64,000 nt of DNA, from NCBI GenBank assembly GCA_024225035.1, contig JAAEMX010000021.1:1-64000 (forward strand), written 5' to 3'. Shown in pieces: positions 47,669 to 58,551 of the stretch (its first letter is position 1; every line of letters starts with the position of its first letter). This stretch comes from Lentisphaerota bacterium. GTDB taxonomy: Bacteria > Verrucomicrobiota > Lentisphaeria > Victivallales > Victivallaceae. Below the pieces are notes generated by a model. The model had not been told where the DNA came from, did no database searches, and saw only the letters and a program-made list of their open reading frames with translations. The position numbers were made by a program, and so were the translations under genes.

Positions 47669-50176
47669 TCACCCATTCTCTATTTCGTCGAAAACTAGTA
47701 TTTCCCGCTTAGAGCCCCCTGGTCCAGGCGGTCCCACAATGCCGCGGTCCTCCAGCATATCAATCAGTTCGGCAGATCGGTTGTAACCGATTTTTAAGCG
47801 CCGCTGCAGATAACTGGTGCTGGCTTTGCGTTCCATTAAGATAATCTCAAGAGCCCTTCGCATCAAGTCATCATCTCCGGGATTAAGATATTTTTTGATA
47901 ATTGGATCAATTTCAGGTGCATCATCAATTGAAGCTTCAGAGGAATCGTTTTTGCTTTCCTCCTCTTCTTCTAATACAACTTTATTATCAAACTGCTGCT
48001 CCGCTTGACTCGCAACGAAATCAACAACTTTCTCGATATCCTCATCAGCCACCATAGCACCTTGAATACGGTCGACATTAGCGCTGCCAGGAGGAATGAA
48101 CAGCATATCGCCTCTACCCAGTAACGTTTCGGCACCCTTCTGGTCAAGGATCACACGACTATCAACAATAGAACCAACTCTAAATGCAATCCTAGTTGGC
48201 AGGTTGGCCTTAATCACACCAGTAATAATATTGGTTGACGGACGCTGAGTAGCTATCACAATATGAACACCGGCAGCACGGCCTTTCTGTGCTATTCTGG
48301 CAATTGATGTTTCAACATCACTTTTAGCGTCGGTCATCATCACGTCAGCAAGCTCATCTACAATAATAACAAGCACCGGCAATTTATCAGGAATGGGTTT
48401 ACCATCGGCATCAAGGACTGGTTCAGGCGGAATATTTCTTGTGTTATACCCTTTCAGATTTTTTACACGTGCTTTTGCTAGGATGCGATAACGTTTTTCC
48501 ATCTCATTAACAGCCCATCGCAGTGCAACAGGAACTTTTTGCGGGTCATTTACTACTGGAGTAATGAGATGTGGAAGGCTAGAATATGTCTCCATTTCAA
48601 CAACCTTCGGATCAACAAGGATCATCCTTAATTCATCCGGATTAAACCTAAAGAGCAAGCTCATAATCAGGGTATTCATACAAACACTTTTACCACTACC
48701 TGTAGCACCGGCAATCAAGAGGTGCGGAGCTTTTGCCAAGTCAAGTATGATTGACTTACCGCTGACATCCTTACCCAGAACAATCGGAATTTCCCCGGAA
48801 CAACGTTTCCATGGATCTGTTTCCATAAGAGACCGCAAAAAGACCGCCTGTGCTTTTGAGTTCGGAGCTTCTACGCCGACTGCGTTCTTTCCAGGAATTG
48901 GAGCGAGGATACGGATGCTTTGGGCTTCAAGCTCCATCGCAATATTATTTCCAATATTCGCAACTTTCTCAACTTTTATTCCAGGAGAAAGAGATATTTC
49001 ATAACGAGTAACTCGAGGGCCACTTACATAACCGGTAACCTGCCCATCAATGTTAAAGCTTTCGAGAGTCTGCTGCAGTATTTCTTTTGAATGATCGATC
49101 GCAGCAAGGCTTTCCCCTGAAGCCTCAGGCCCCTTACTAAGCATTGTAGCTGGAGGTGAAATAAACTCTTCACTGCGATGTGGAGGAGTCACATCCTGCC
49201 CTTTTACAGTAGGGGTAACGTTAGGAGCTGCGTCATTCAATTTACCAGAATGAGCCACTACAGCAGGGGATGCAAGTGGTGCTAGTTCATTGGGAGTTTC
49301 AGGCTCAGCGACAGGTGCTGGCTCTAACCCAGGAGCTTGGGTATGAGTCTTTTCCAACTCCAATTCCTGTTCTGATGATTTTTGCTTACGAAGCCTTAAC
49401 AACGCTTCACGGGCACTACCGATAGAACGACGCTCATCTTCATCTATATCAGTTTGAATTTCTTCTTTTGCGGGAGCACCTACAACGCCTGCAGCTGCTT
49501 CACGTTCTCGAAGACGGTTTGCAAGCCCATTCACAGCATCAGCTGCAGCAGGAACATTTGACAACATAGACCTGGCAACAACATGCCAGTCTGCTAACCA
49601 CAAAAAGACCAATCCGGCCAATAAAAAAACCATTGCCACAATAACGGTTCCAACCGTTCCAATAAAACGTCGAACGTAACCGGGCTGCATTTCGCCATCA
49701 GATGGAGAAGCAAGTACCTGTCCAATCACCCCGCCGGACAAAGCATGAGTTGCTACTGATTTGCGTCCAATACCAAGTTCACTTGTACGGTCAGAGAAGG
49801 TTTGAGGTGATATGGCAAACAGCACAGTAACTCCGATAATTATCGCCAGTAAGGCACCGGAATATCCTCTTCTAAAAGTGGGATAAGGCAATAGAGGCCG
49901 CAGCGCACATATTACCAAAAGAATAGTTATAGGATATGCCGCTACACCAAACATATACAAAAGGAAACATGACAGATGAGCACCCACACTGCCAATCCAG
50001 TTCCTTATCATTTCATCACTTCCGCCTTCAATGACGGCATAGTCAGTTGCCTTATGTGAAAACAGCGCCAGCAACACCAGCAGCGCACCGGCAATATACA
50101 GGCAATAACGAAACTTAAAACCGTTACCTGATTGCTCTTTCTTAGTATTATCTCGGGAATTTTTTATTTCATCCAT
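47669..50176 (-). CDS. ftsK: DNA translocase FtsK
   Basis: 835 residues. About four N-terminal membrane helices, a Pro/Glu-rich linker of about 200 residues, and a C-terminal motor domain. The Walker A is IAGATGSGKSVCMNTL, the Walker B LVIIVDELADVM, and the QRPSTNIITGVIKANLPTRI segment is diagnostic. The gamma domain at the end (QRRLKIGYNRSAELIDMLED) recognises KOPS sites. It pumps chromosome ends through the septum. The gene is intact. Confidence 0.97.
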   Translation of the reverse strand: MDEIKNSRDNTKKEQSGNGFKFRYCLYIAGALLVLLALFSHKATDYAVIEGGSDEMIRNWIGSVGAHLSCFLLYMFGVAAYPITILLVICALRPLLPYPTFRRGYSGALLAIIIGVTVLFAISPQTFSDRTSELGIGRKSVATHALSGGVIGQVLASPSDGEMQPGYVRRFIGTVGTVIVAMVFLLAGLVFLWLADWHVVARSMLSNVPAAADAVNGLANRLREREAAAGVVGAPAKEEIQTDIDEDERRSIGSAREALLRLRKQKSSEQELELEKTHTQAPGLEPAPVAEPETPNELAPLASPAVVAHSGKLNDAAPNVTPTVKGQDVTPPHRSEEFISPPATMLSKGPEASGESLAAIDHSKEILQQTLESFNIDGQVTGYVSGPRVTRYEISLSPGIKVEKVANIGNNIAMELEAQSIRILAPIPGKNAVGVEAPNSKAQAVFLRSLMETDPWKRCSGEIPIVLGKDVSGKSIILDLAKAPHLLIAGATGSGKSVCMNTLIMSLLFRFNPDELRMILVDPKVVEMETYSSLPHLITPVVNDPQKVPVALRWAVNEMEKRYRILAKARVKNLKGYNTRNIPPEPVLDADGKPIPDKLPVLVIIVDELADVMMTDAKSDVETSIARIAQKGRAAGVHIVIATQRPSTNIITGVIKANLPTRIAFRVGSIVDSRVILDQKGAETLLGRGDMLFIPPGSANVDRIQGAMVADEDIEKVVDFVASQAEQQFDNKVVLEEEEESKNDSSEASIDDAPEIDPIIKKYLNPGDDDLMRRALEIILMERKASTSYLQRRLKIGYNRSAELIDMLEDRGIVGPPGPGGSKREILVFDEIENG

Positions 50177-50368
50177 GTTACAAAAATCGGGGTTAATTAC
50201 TGGGTTTAAAACTCAGTGTTACTATAGTTCAGCATTACTCAATTGCAATCACACAGCAGCACAATCAAGCTTACGTATAAAGATATTCTTTCAAAATATT
50301 TGTCAAAGTGCAAAAAACAAGGTATTTTTATATAATAGGAGTATATTCATTTTCACAAGGGATCATTC

Positions 50369-51700
50369 ATGAATTTTAAAAATTTCAATATTAAGCGTTT
50401 TTTTACAGTAGATCTCTGGCAGATAAACCTTCATGGAGTATCGTCCTTCAGAGCTCTATGCGTAAAACTGGTCAAGGTTATGGTACTGGCAATACAAGGC
50501 TTCCTTACGGATAATTGCCCGCTGCGTGCTTCCGCCTTGACTTTCTATTCAATTTTTTCTATCGTTCCAGTAGCTGCATTGATATTTGGCATAGCTAAAG
50601 GTTTTGGCATTGAAGCCATGCTAAAAAGAGAGCTTGCAGAAAAATTTACTGAACACCAAATGCTTCTTGAAAAAGTCTACGGCTTTGCCGAAACAACTTT
50701 GCGCTCAGCTCGTGGCGGAATGATTGCGAGTATTGGTGTAATTGTCCTCTTCTGGACAGTGATAAAAGTTATCAGTAATATTGAGTACTCGTTCAATGAT
50801 ATTTGGGGAATCAAGGCTCACCGTACTTTTTTCCGTAAATTCAGTGACTATACTTCTCTTATTTTGATATGCCCTCTCCTGGTTGTCTTTTCCAGCAGCG
50901 CGACCGTTTTTGTCAGCACTCAGGTAAGTCGTTTTACTGAAAGCACATTCCTGATCAACACTCTGAGTGGTCCTTTTAATATCGTTTTTGCCAACATGAT
51001 ACCCTTCTTCCTGTCATGGTTGCTTTTTACATTTATATACATGGTGATGCCAAATACAAAAGTAAAACTGAGTTCAGCACTTATAGCCGGAATTATTGCA
51101 GGAACCGCCTATCAGTTACTGCAAAAGAATTATATCATTCTGCAGGTTGCCTTATCCAAATATAATACTATTTATGGCAGTTTGTCAGCTTTACCCCTGT
51201 TCCTTATCTGGTTGCAGGTCAGTTGGCTGATTGTGCTTTTTGGCGCTGAAATATCCTTTGCTCACCAAAACATCGATACCTATGAATACGAACCTCATGC
51301 TTTAAATATCAGCGATGCGCTTCGCAAGAAACTTTTAGTTCAGGTAACCTCACTGATCGTCAAGACTTTTGTTAACGAGAAACCTGCGATACCTGATGTA
51401 GAACTTGCTCATTTGTGCGGCATTCCAATAAGACAAACCAGGGATATTCTATACCGTCTCAGCGAAGCTGGTATTGTAAATAAAGTAGCAGATGACAACA
51501 AAGATTCCTATGGTTATCAACCTGCAATTCCAATTGAAAAGATATCAATAGCCAGCGTATTGCACCAAGTAGAAAACTGCGGTAGAGGGGCATTCCCCTT
51601 CCCGCCTAAGGAAGATTTCAGCCACGTATCAGAAAGCCTTAAGGCCTTATATGACGAAATGGACATATCTCCAAACAATAAATTATTAAAAGATCTGTAG
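50369..51700 (+). CDS. YihY/BrkB-family membrane protein with C-terminal winged-helix-like domain
   Basis: 443 residues. About six helices with the family motifs LRASALTFYSIFSIVPVAAL and IYGSLSALPLFLIWLQVSWL. After residue 320 a cytosolic tail looks like a winged helix (LAHLCGIPIRQTRDILYRLSEAGI), a domain found in some YihY proteins. Function is unproven (older names such as RNase BN are incorrect). The gene is divergent from ftsK with 192 bp between. GGGAT precedes the ATG. Confidence 0.88.
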   Translation: MNFKNFNIKRFFTVDLWQINLHGVSSFRALCVKLVKVMVLAIQGFLTDNCPLRASALTFYSIFSIVPVAALIFGIAKGFGIEAMLKRELAEKFTEHQMLLEKVYGFAETTLRSARGGMIASIGVIVLFWTVIKVISNIEYSFNDIWGIKAHRTFFRKFSDYTSLILICPLLVVFSSSATVFVSTQVSRFTESTFLINTLSGPFNIVFANMIPFFLSWLLFTFIYMVMPNTKVKLSSALIAGIIAGTAYQLLQKNYIILQVALSKYNTIYGSLSALPLFLIWLQVSWLIVLFGAEISFAHQNIDTYEYEPHALNISDALRKKLLVQVTSLIVKTFVNEKPAIPDVELAHLCGIPIRQTRDILYRLSEAGIVNKVADDNKDSYGYQPAIPIEKISIASVLHQVENCGRGAFPFPPKEDFSHVSESLKALYDEMDISPNNKLLKDL

Positions 51701-51763
51701 GTTTCATTTTAACACAGGTATTTAATTTCAATTCCTGTATATTCTGTTCAGAGGAGTAGAAAA

Positions 51764-53140
51764 ATGAAGTATGATTGTGTAATTATCGGAGCCGGACTAT
51801 CCGGCCTTGCCGCCGGGATAAGACTAGCCAGAGCAGGAAAAAAAGTTTGCATATGCGAACGACATGCAATTATCGGCGGAATGAACTCGTATTATATGCG
51901 CGAGGGACTTCTGCTTGAAACCGGACTGCATGCAATGACTAATTTTGCGCCCCAAAGCGCTCCAGGCAGTCATCCCCTCCCCCATCTACTCCATGAATTA
52001 GACATATCATACGAAGAATTGGCCCCAAGACCTCAAAAGTTTTCATTAATCAGTTTTCCTGGGGTTTCTCTGCATTTTGATAATAATTTCAGTACATTTA
52101 AAGCTGATATTGCAAAACACTTCCCCAGGCAAAAAGATGGGTTTGATAAACTCACTGAAGTTTTAAAAAACTACAAAGATATTAGAATTCAACATAAATT
52201 TCATTCAGCCCGCAAAGTGATTAGCCATTTTATAAACGATCCCCTGCTTGAAGATATGATCTTGTGTCCGCTAATGTTTTACGGAAGCACAACAGAAGAC
52301 GACATGGACTTCACCCAGTTCACAGTTATGTTCAAAGCCATTTATGAGCAAGGTCTATTCAGGCCAGCTCAAGGCATAAAAGGCTTATTGGATTTACTGC
52401 GAAACAAATTTACCAGCAATGGAGGCGAACTGCGCCTGAGCACTAATATTATCAAAATGGAAACAGCCGAGTGCGCAGTAACAGGAGTGCATACTGCAAC
52501 TGGTGAATTTATTGAAGCAAAGAGCGTCCTTTCCAGTGCCGGTGCTCCTGAAACATCAGAAATGTGTCGAGGTGCTTTTAAATCAGAACCAGGCAGCCTG
52601 GCTTTCATAGAAGTATTAGTTATTCCGCGTAGCGAACCTGATTTTTCAGCTATGCCTACAGTGACATTTTTCTGCAGAGATCGTGGGTTCGGATATAGCG
52701 CACCACAACGCCCTGCTGACTTAACCAGCGGAGTCATATGCTTCCCCGATAATTTTGTTTTTTCAGAGGATGACTATATCCCTCCACGGATGGTACGCAC
52801 CACAGTTTTAGCCAACCCACATCACTGGTTTAAACTGCCATTCGCCGAATACCAACAAGCAAAAAGTGAAATAACCAACAAAATAATCAACGTCACTGAA
52901 GAAGTAACAGGATTGAATGAACTAACTTCTACAGCGGCTATGATTGACTGTTTTACCCCTAAGACAATTGAGCGCTTCACAGGTAGAATAAATAGAGCTT
53001 TGTTTGGCTCACCAGAAATGGGGCGCACAGGTCAGACATCAATAAAGAATCTTTACCTGTGCGGCACTGATCAAGGTTTTTTAGGAATCACAGGAAGTTT
53101 GTTCAGCGGCATTTCAATTGCCGAGTTAAACTTGCTCTAA
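51764..53140 (+). CDS. FAD-dependent oxidoreductase, phytoene desaturase/carotenoid isomerase type
   Basis: 458 residues. The dinucleotide-binding motif IIGAGLSGLAAGIRLARAG (10-28 approx.) continues into ERHAIIGGMNSYY; the end has LYLCGTDQGFLGITGSLFSG, similar to the CrtI/CrtO/retinol-saturase group. It acts on a hydrophobic polyene or a fatty substrate. The substrate is unknown, and no carotenoid genes are adjacent. GGAG precedes the ATG. It is convergent with the hydrolase gene, 7 bp apart. Confidence 0.82.
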   Translation: MKYDCVIIGAGLSGLAAGIRLARAGKKVCICERHAIIGGMNSYYMREGLLLETGLHAMTNFAPQSAPGSHPLPHLLHELDISYEELAPRPQKFSLISFPGVSLHFDNNFSTFKADIAKHFPRQKDGFDKLTEVLKNYKDIRIQHKFHSARKVISHFINDPLLEDMILCPLMFYGSTTEDDMDFTQFTVMFKAIYEQGLFRPAQGIKGLLDLLRNKFTSNGGELRLSTNIIKMETAECAVTGVHTATGEFIEAKSVLSSAGAPETSEMCRGAFKSEPGSLAFIEVLVIPRSEPDFSAMPTVTFFCRDRGFGYSAPQRPADLTSGVICFPDNFVFSEDDYIPPRMVRTTVLANPHHWFKLPFAEYQQAKSEITNKIINVTEEVTGLNELTSTAAMIDCFTPKTIERFTGRINRALFGSPEMGRTGQTSIKNLYLCGTDQGFLGITGSLFSGISIAELNLL

Positions 53141-53147
53141 CACATGC

Positions 53148-54593
53148 TCACTTGCTTTGCAATTGCCTATAGGAGTGCCTGCGATCTATAAACGGACAGC
53201 TTTGAGGTGCTACAACATTTTGTGGTATCTGCCAGAACTGCGGTTCCCAGAAACGTAAAACAGGATCACTGAAATCAGTATGTTTCTGTGGCATATTTAA
53301 CCTTGCGGTATTAGTGACAGGATCATAAAGACCAAATGCCTTGATCACGCATTGGTCCTGTACTTTACCCAAAAGACGAGGCATCGAATACATTGCATTC
53401 AGCCAGATTCCAAGGCAATGATCATTTGAAGTTAATGGATCAGCCAGATACAGGTCTATCCAACGCAGCACACTGCCGCGCGGCAAAACGGACCAGAACA
53501 TCATTTCACTTGCATCCATATGCGGATGAATGCACAGATCATAAAATGTTGAATCAGGGTGTTTTTCCAAATAAGGTCTTAGCACCTGAGCAGTTTCTTC
53601 GCAGCTGCATGCCGGAGCCAGATAAACTATATTTTTATACGGCAGCATGTCGTAACGACTCAGAATACCATTAATGATAAAAGGCCCCATACTGTGGCCA
53701 ATCAAAGTAAATTCATAGCCAGGATTCGCCCTGTGGAATTTCACCAGCCTGTCCATAAAAACAGACAATGCACCGTCAGGAGGTGAAGTTAAAGCACTGA
53801 CTTCATCAGAAAAGTCAGCCTCAAAAGGTTGGGATTTCTGGAAAACAGTTCTTGCGCGGCGCATCATGACATCCCACGCACTCTTGCCGGCAACATCAAT
53901 TAATGCTGTTGTCACTACTCTAACAGGAAAACCTATGAGATAGACAAACCTGCGTAAAGGAGAATAATACCCTGGCTCGTAATCTTCTCCAACATAATAT
54001 TTAATTTTTAATTTCTTTATGCGCTGAGCTTCTTTGCCGTTAATTTGGTCAGTATTTGTATCACCAAAAAATATACCATAAGTTTGGAAGACAAGATTAA
54101 TCGGCAGTCGCGTAACAGCGCGAGCAATATCAACTACTAAATAAAAAGGAAATAAAACAGGGCCAAAAGTATAACTTTTCACCCCTCGCCTTATAAACAA
54201 TAAGTGATCGAAATATGAATCAGCAAGACTGGATTCCCAGTTAATCAAAATTGGGTAATAGTCAGATTCTTTATAAATAATTCTTGATAATGTTTTAGTA
54301 CGCTCGACAGTAGAATTGAGAGTATTCATTCCGCCAAAAGCAAAGATCAGAATTTTTTTTCTGCCGCTCTTTTTAATTCCCTCCATGATGCTCTCTAGCT
54401 GCTTATCATAAGTATAGTCTTCAGTCTTGATAACCTCACCAGAGGAAGTTTTAATAGGATAAAGCGCAGGAGAGCCATCGCTTTTTATGGCAATCATGCG
54501 CTCTGAGGTTGCCTGTGAAATTTTTAATGAACTGCACGAACATAAAACCACAAGTAGCGGTAAACCCAGCAGCTTAGAAAATTTCGATGACAT
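53148..54593 (-). CDS. Lipoprotein with alpha/beta-hydrolase-like fold
   Basis: 481 residues from the ATG at 54593, with GGAGGG four bases upstream. The lipobox is LLVVLCSC with Cys at about residue 20. A GHSMG nucleophile elbow lies in FTLIGHSMGPFIINGIL, so Ser is the likely nucleophile. A hydrophobic segment is visible near residues 135-155 (LFPFYLVVDIARAVT). It may be a membrane-tethered esterase or lipase. It is transcribed with the glycosyltransferase below, which makes glycolipids, so a lipid role is plausible. Confidence 0.75.
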   Translation of the reverse strand: MSSKFSKLLGLPLLVVLCSCSSLKISQATSERMIAIKSDGSPALYPIKTSSGEVIKTEDYTYDKQLESIMEGIKKSGRKKILIFAFGGMNTLNSTVERTKTLSRIIYKESDYYPILINWESSLADSYFDHLLFIRRGVKSYTFGPVLFPFYLVVDIARAVTRLPINLVFQTYGIFFGDTNTDQINGKEAQRIKKLKIKYYVGEDYEPGYYSPLRRFVYLIGFPVRVVTTALIDVAGKSAWDVMMRRARTVFQKSQPFEADFSDEVSALTSPPDGALSVFMDRLVKFHRANPGYEFTLIGHSMGPFIINGILSRYDMLPYKNIVYLAPACSCEETAQVLRPYLEKHPDSTFYDLCIHPHMDASEMMFWSVLPRGSVLRWIDLYLADPLTSNDHCLGIWLNAMYSMPRLLGKVQDQCVIKAFGLYDPVTNTARLNMPQKHTDFSDPVLRFWEPQFWQIPQNVVAPQSCPFIDRRHSYRQLQSK

Positions 54594-54604
54594 CAAACCC
54601 TCCG

Positions 54605-55741
54605 TTAATCATTGAGTACAATATCAAGTATATCATAACCCGCTTTAGGTTGACTGATATACTCTAACTGTTTTGCGACATATTTCATACGCTCAGGAGG
54701 AGACAATACCTCCCTGTACTTCAAGCTATTCTCATCATGTGCTTTAGTGATAATAGAGCGCTCAATAAGATAATCAACATTGCGCTCTTCTTGACCGGGA
54801 ATCGGATTAATAATAATCATCGGTTTCTTCATGGCGATGCACTCTGACGTTGCAATTCCACCCGGTTTAGTGACTACAATATGACTCATTGCCAAATACT
54901 GAGCAACCTCATCAGTAAACGGAATAGGAAAAACTCTTCCCGGATATTCCTGCCGTATATTCTGCAGCATCTGTAATTTTTTAGGATTGGTTCCGGCCAT
55001 GGCAATTACTCCATAATCCTTGAATCTATTTAAAAGGATTCGGCAAAGCCTACCTAAATTACCAACACCATTTCCACCCATCATAACAAGAAACATTGGT
55101 TTCCTTTCAGGAATACCATGTTTCTGGCGCAATACACTTATCTCTTCATTTGAATAATGTCTAGTAAATTCAGGAAACACAGGGCAGCCTGTGATATGAA
55201 CGTGCTTTTCAGTCACTCCACGGTCAAGCAAAAGGTTTTTAACCTCTGTACAATTTACAAAATAATGTTCAAGCACCTTATTAACATAAACCCAATGCAG
55301 GGAAAAATCGGTTACTATAACCGACACAGGAATCTCATAGCTATGCTTATGCTTATAATCATCCAGAATTTCTGCTGGAAGAAAATGAGTGCAGATTATA
55401 TAATCAGGGTCCAGCCTGATTATTTCACGCATCATTCTTCTGGTTATCAACTTTCTCCACCAAGCTAAAGTTCGCCCAAACCAGGTATCAGGATATGGTT
55501 TATCTGTCTTGTAATAGATGAAACTCCAGGCAAAGGGGCAATTGTTAGCAAAATACAGGTAAAGGTCATGGAAGATTTTTTTATAGATCAGGGGCATGTA
55601 CTTTTTTACATTGATATTAGTAACTTTAATATCTGGATATCTTTCTATAGCACATGCTTCCAACGCTCCTGCAGCCCTGATATGTCCATTTCCCATTGGG
55701 CCACTCAATATCAAGAGATGTTTCTGCTCTTTGCTTTGCAA
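54605..55741 (-). CDS. MGDG synthase/UgtP-type glycolipid glycosyltransferase (GT28)
   Basis: 378 residues. The N-terminal LSGPMGNGHIRAAGALEACA and C-terminal VTKPGGIATSECIAMKKPMII belong to the MGDG synthase / processive diacylglycerol glycosyltransferase group. Such enzymes transfer galactose or glucose to diacylglycerol at the inner membrane. Starts with TTG, preceded by GGAG. It lies 12 bp before the hydrolase lipoprotein gene. Confidence 0.88.
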   Translation of the reverse strand: MQSKEQKHLLILSGPMGNGHIRAAGALEACAIERYPDIKVTNINVKKYMPLIYKKIFHDLYLYFANNCPFAWSFIYYKTDKPYPDTWFGRTLAWWRKLITRRMMREIIRLDPDYIICTHFLPAEILDDYKHKHSYEIPVSVIVTDFSLHWVYVNKVLEHYFVNCTEVKNLLLDRGVTEKHVHITGCPVFPEFTRHYSNEEISVLRQKHGIPERKPMFLVMMGGNGVGNLGRLCRILLNRFKDYGVIAMAGTNPKKLQMLQNIRQEYPGRVFPIPFTDEVAQYLAMSHIVVTKPGGIATSECIAMKKPMIIINPIPGQEERNVDYLIERSIITKAHDENSLKYREVLSPPERMKYVAKQLEYISQPKAGYDILDIVLND

Positions 55742-56142
55742 TTTTTATCTCCTCTCCGGCATAATGGATGCATTGCACCTTACTATGCGAATTAAATATT
55801 ATTTCACCTCAAAACACCGCAGATATTGATTATAACCAAACTTTTATGCATAGCGTAATCCTCATCTGCCGTTCTCCAGTTAGCTCTCTTTGTACTATAT
55901 TTCAAAATAACCTTTCTGGCAAATTGCTAAAGACTTTTTAAGCATTATTTTTAAAATGATTGAAATTTTCATTTATTATTTTTGGGAACCTATAAGCTTA
56001 TTCCTGCTTAAATAATTTAAAAAAATTTAATCTTTTTTTACTTTGTTAAGTTGCTTTACAAAGTAAAACGTTTATATTCATAAAATTGAATACTAATTTT
56101 AAACAGTAAACCTGTAATCTTACAGCATAAGGAATGCAAAAT
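55742..56142. other. AT-rich intergenic region between divergent genes
   Basis: About 400 bp with no credible coding frame. It should hold the promoters for the glycolipid glycosyltransferase gene and gnd. The only structure I see is the inverted repeat at 56037-56067. Confidence 0.5.
56037..56067 (+). promoter_or_regulatory. Inverted repeat upstream of gnd
   Basis: TTTACTTTGT (56037-56046) and ACAAAGTAAA (56058-56067) are perfectly complementary with an 11-base spacer. It may be an operator or a leader hairpin; there is no T run after it that would suit a terminator. Confidence 0.4.
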
Positions 56143-57600
56143 ATGGGTAAGAAAGCTGATATTGGTCTTGTCGGACTTGCGGTAATGGGCGAAAACCTGG
56201 TTCTCAACATGGAAAGCAAAGGTTTTTCAGTTGCCGTATTTAACCGTACAACCGCTAAAGTAGATAGTTTTATTAATGGTCGTGGCAAAAACAAAAATAT
56301 TATTGGCTGTCACAACATTGAAGAACTTGTAAAAAACCTTGAACGCCCGCGCAAAATTATGCTCATGGTAAAAGCTGGCGCTCCTGTTGATGCTTTTATT
56401 GATATGGTAGCTCCACATCTGGAAGAAGGCGACATCATTATTGACGGCGGCAACAGTCATTTCCCTGATACTATTCGCCGCACTAAGAAGCTTGAAGAAA
56501 TGGGTCTGCTTTACATCGGCACTGGTGTTTCTGGTGGCGAAGAAGGCGCTTTGCTTGGTCCTTCAATCATGCCTGGCGGTTCTGACGCTGCATGGTCAGC
56601 AGTAAAAACAATCTTCCAGGCCATTTCAGCTAAGGTTGAAGACGGCAGCCCTTGCTGCGAATGGGTAGGCAGTGACGGTGCAGGACACTATGTAAAAATG
56701 GTTCATAACGGCATTGAGTACGGTGACATGCAGATGATCTGTGAAGCCTACAACCTTATGAAAAACGTCCTAGGCATGAGCGCTGCTGAAATGCATGAAG
56801 TATTTACAGAATGGAATGCAGGCGAACTTGACAGTTACCTGATCGAAATCACTAAAGACATTCTAGCCACTAATGACGATGAAACAGGCAAACCAGTTGT
56901 TGATATCATTCTTGACACAGCCGGACAAAAAGGCACAGGAAAATGGACCAGCGTCAGCGCATTGGATCTGGGAGCCCCTGCTCCAACCATTGCCGAAGCT
57001 GTTTTCGCTCGTTGTCTTTCAGCACTTAAAGAAGAACGCATTGAAGCCAGCAAGGTTCTTGACGGGCCGGCTATTTCTTTCGAAGGAGACAAAAAAGCTT
57101 TTATTGAAGATATCCGCAAAGCCCTTTATGCTTCAAAAGTTTGTTCTTATGCCCAAGGCTACCAGCTGATGCGCTTGGCCGCAGCTGAATATGGCTGGGA
57201 CCTGAACTACGGTGAAATCGCTCTGATGTGGCGTGGTGGTTGTATTATCCGTGCGCGTTTCCTTGGTGATATCAAGGCTGCGTTTGACAAAAATCCAGCA
57301 CTGAACAACCTGCTGCTTGATGACTTCTTCAAGAAAGTTATTGACGAGTGCCAGGTTTCATGGCGTAAAGTTGTAGCCGCCGCCGCTGTCAACGGTATTC
57401 CGGTACCGGCATTCTCAAGCGCACTGTCTTACTATGACTCATATCGCTCAGCAGTTCTGCCGGCAAACTTGCTCCAGGCCCAGCGTGATTATTTCGGTGC
57501 ACACACTTACGAGCGCGTCGACAAAGATCGCGGCCAATTCTTCCATACTGCATGGACAGAAAACAGCGGCAACACTACTTCAAGCACATACAATGCTTAA
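56143..57600 (+). CDS. gnd: 6-phosphogluconate dehydrogenase, decarboxylating
   Basis: 485 residues from the ATG at 56143, which is 10 bases after AAGGA; the ATG at 56134 directly abuts it. The NADP site is [18 protein letters not shown], the substrate motif is [20 protein letters not shown] with the catalytic Lys, and KGTGKWTS and a [13 protein letters not shown] tail are present. Long form, 480 or more residues. It forms ribulose 5-phosphate and NADPH in the oxidative pentose phosphate pathway. Confidence 0.97.
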   Translation: MGKKADIGLVGLAVMGENLVLNMESKGFSVAVFNRTTAKVDSFINGRGKNKNIIGCHNIEELVKNLERPRKIMLMVKAGAPVDAFIDMVAPHLEEGDIIIDGGNSHFPDTIRRTKKLEEMGLLYIGTGVSGGEEGALLGPSIMPGGSDAAWSAVKTIFQAISAKVEDGSPCCEWVGSDGAGHYVKMVHNGIEYGDMQMICEAYNLMKNVLGMSAAEMHEVFTEWNAGELDSYLIEITKDILATNDDETGKPVVDIILDTAGQKGTGKWTSVSALDLGAPAPTIAEAVFARCLSALKEERIEASKVLDGPAISFEGDKKAFIEDIRKALYASKVCSYAQGYQLMRLAAAEYGWDLNYGEIALMWRGGCIIRARFLGDIKAAFDKNPALNNLLLDDFFKKVIDECQVSWRKVVAAAAVNGIPVPAFSSALSYYDSYRSAVLPANLLQAQRDYFGAHTYERVDKDRGQFFHTAWTENSGNTTSSTYNA

Positions 57601-57628
57601 GTAATGACTTCTGTTTAGGAAATATCAC

Positions 57629-57669
57629 CCCTGTTTCCGTATTTTCCGGAAACAGGGTTTTGTATTTTT
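57629..57669 (+). terminator. Rho-independent terminator after gnd
   Basis: Perfect 11-bp stem CCCTGTTTCCG (57629-57639) with CGGAAACAGGG (57647-57657), then TTTTGTATTTTT. Confidence 0.9.
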
Positions 57670-57765
57670 AAAATGGTGCGCTATTGTGTCTATGAAATCG
57701 AATTATCTTATTGTAACTTAATATAATAATAACGCGACTTTATTTGCAAAAAGGGAGATTTCCTG

Positions 57766-58551
57766 ATGAAGTCCATTAAAACATATCTCTGCCTTGCCTT
57801 ACCCGTGGCGTGCATTTTTACAGCTGGGTGCTGTATTTTAGGTGGAGAACAGGAAAAGCCCGCTGATATTAGTCTTAATGTGTTGGAGCTGAAAATGCGT
57901 CAGGCAATGGATCCTACCGGAGGCTACCGTAACGCTCAAACATACATCCAGAAACAAATGCTGGAAATAAAAAGGGACTGGATAGGCAAAAAGTCGTTTA
58001 TAGTGGAAATAAAGTTCAAACGCCCTGACCTTTTCAAGACTACTACTATTGAGGATAACCGTAAGCGAGATGCTGTTATTTTTAATGGGAAAAAAGCTTG
58101 GCTTGTTGATTACAAAAACAATCAGGTTGCTGAAATCAAAGGACCTAAGCTGGAAAAACTGAAAGTTATCTTTGGCTTGGGCAGACCAGACAGCACATAT
58201 CAGGATTTATTTAAAAAAGTAGTTATAACTGAAACTACGTTTGATGATCAGCCCTATTATAAGCTCCTTTGCATTTCTAAAATAAAGGATCAGGATCCTA
58301 TTTCAATCTATGTAGGGAAAAATAATTTTTTGACAAAACGCCTCGAAACAATTGAAAGAGTCAATGGTCAAAAAGAAAAATATGTGTCAACTATAGAAAA
58401 ATATTCCATGCATGACGGAGTAATGATTCCAGCTGAAACTACTGTTCAACTTGACAATGTGAAACAGAAGAGTATTGTAATTTTATATAAATTGAATGCT
58501 AAGATAAAGGACAGCGAGTTTAAGCCGCCCAGATTCATAAATGCAAATTGA
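57766..58551 (+). CDS. LolA/DUF4292-like outer-membrane lipoprotein
   Basis: 261 residues. The signal and lipobox are [10 protein letters not shown] with the lipid Cys at about 22. The mature part has the half-barrel beta pattern of LolA-type proteins: the [20 protein letters not shown] and [17 protein letters not shown] stretches. It may bind acyl groups of lipoproteins or monitor the envelope. It is not close enough for a specific name. GGGAG precedes the ATG. The macrodomain gene begins inside its last codons. Confidence 0.72.
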   Translation: MKSIKTYLCLALPVACIFTAGCCILGGEQEKPADISLNVLELKMRQAMDPTGGYRNAQTYIQKQMLEIKRDWIGKKSFIVEIKFKRPDLFKTTTIEDNRKRDAVIFNGKKAWLVDYKNNQVAEIKGPKLEKLKVIFGLGRPDSTYQDLFKKVVITETTFDDQPYYKLLCISKIKDQDPISIYVGKNNFLTKRLETIERVNGQKEKYVSTIEKYSMHDGVMIPAETTVQLDNVKQKSIVILYKLNAKIKDSEFKPPRFINAN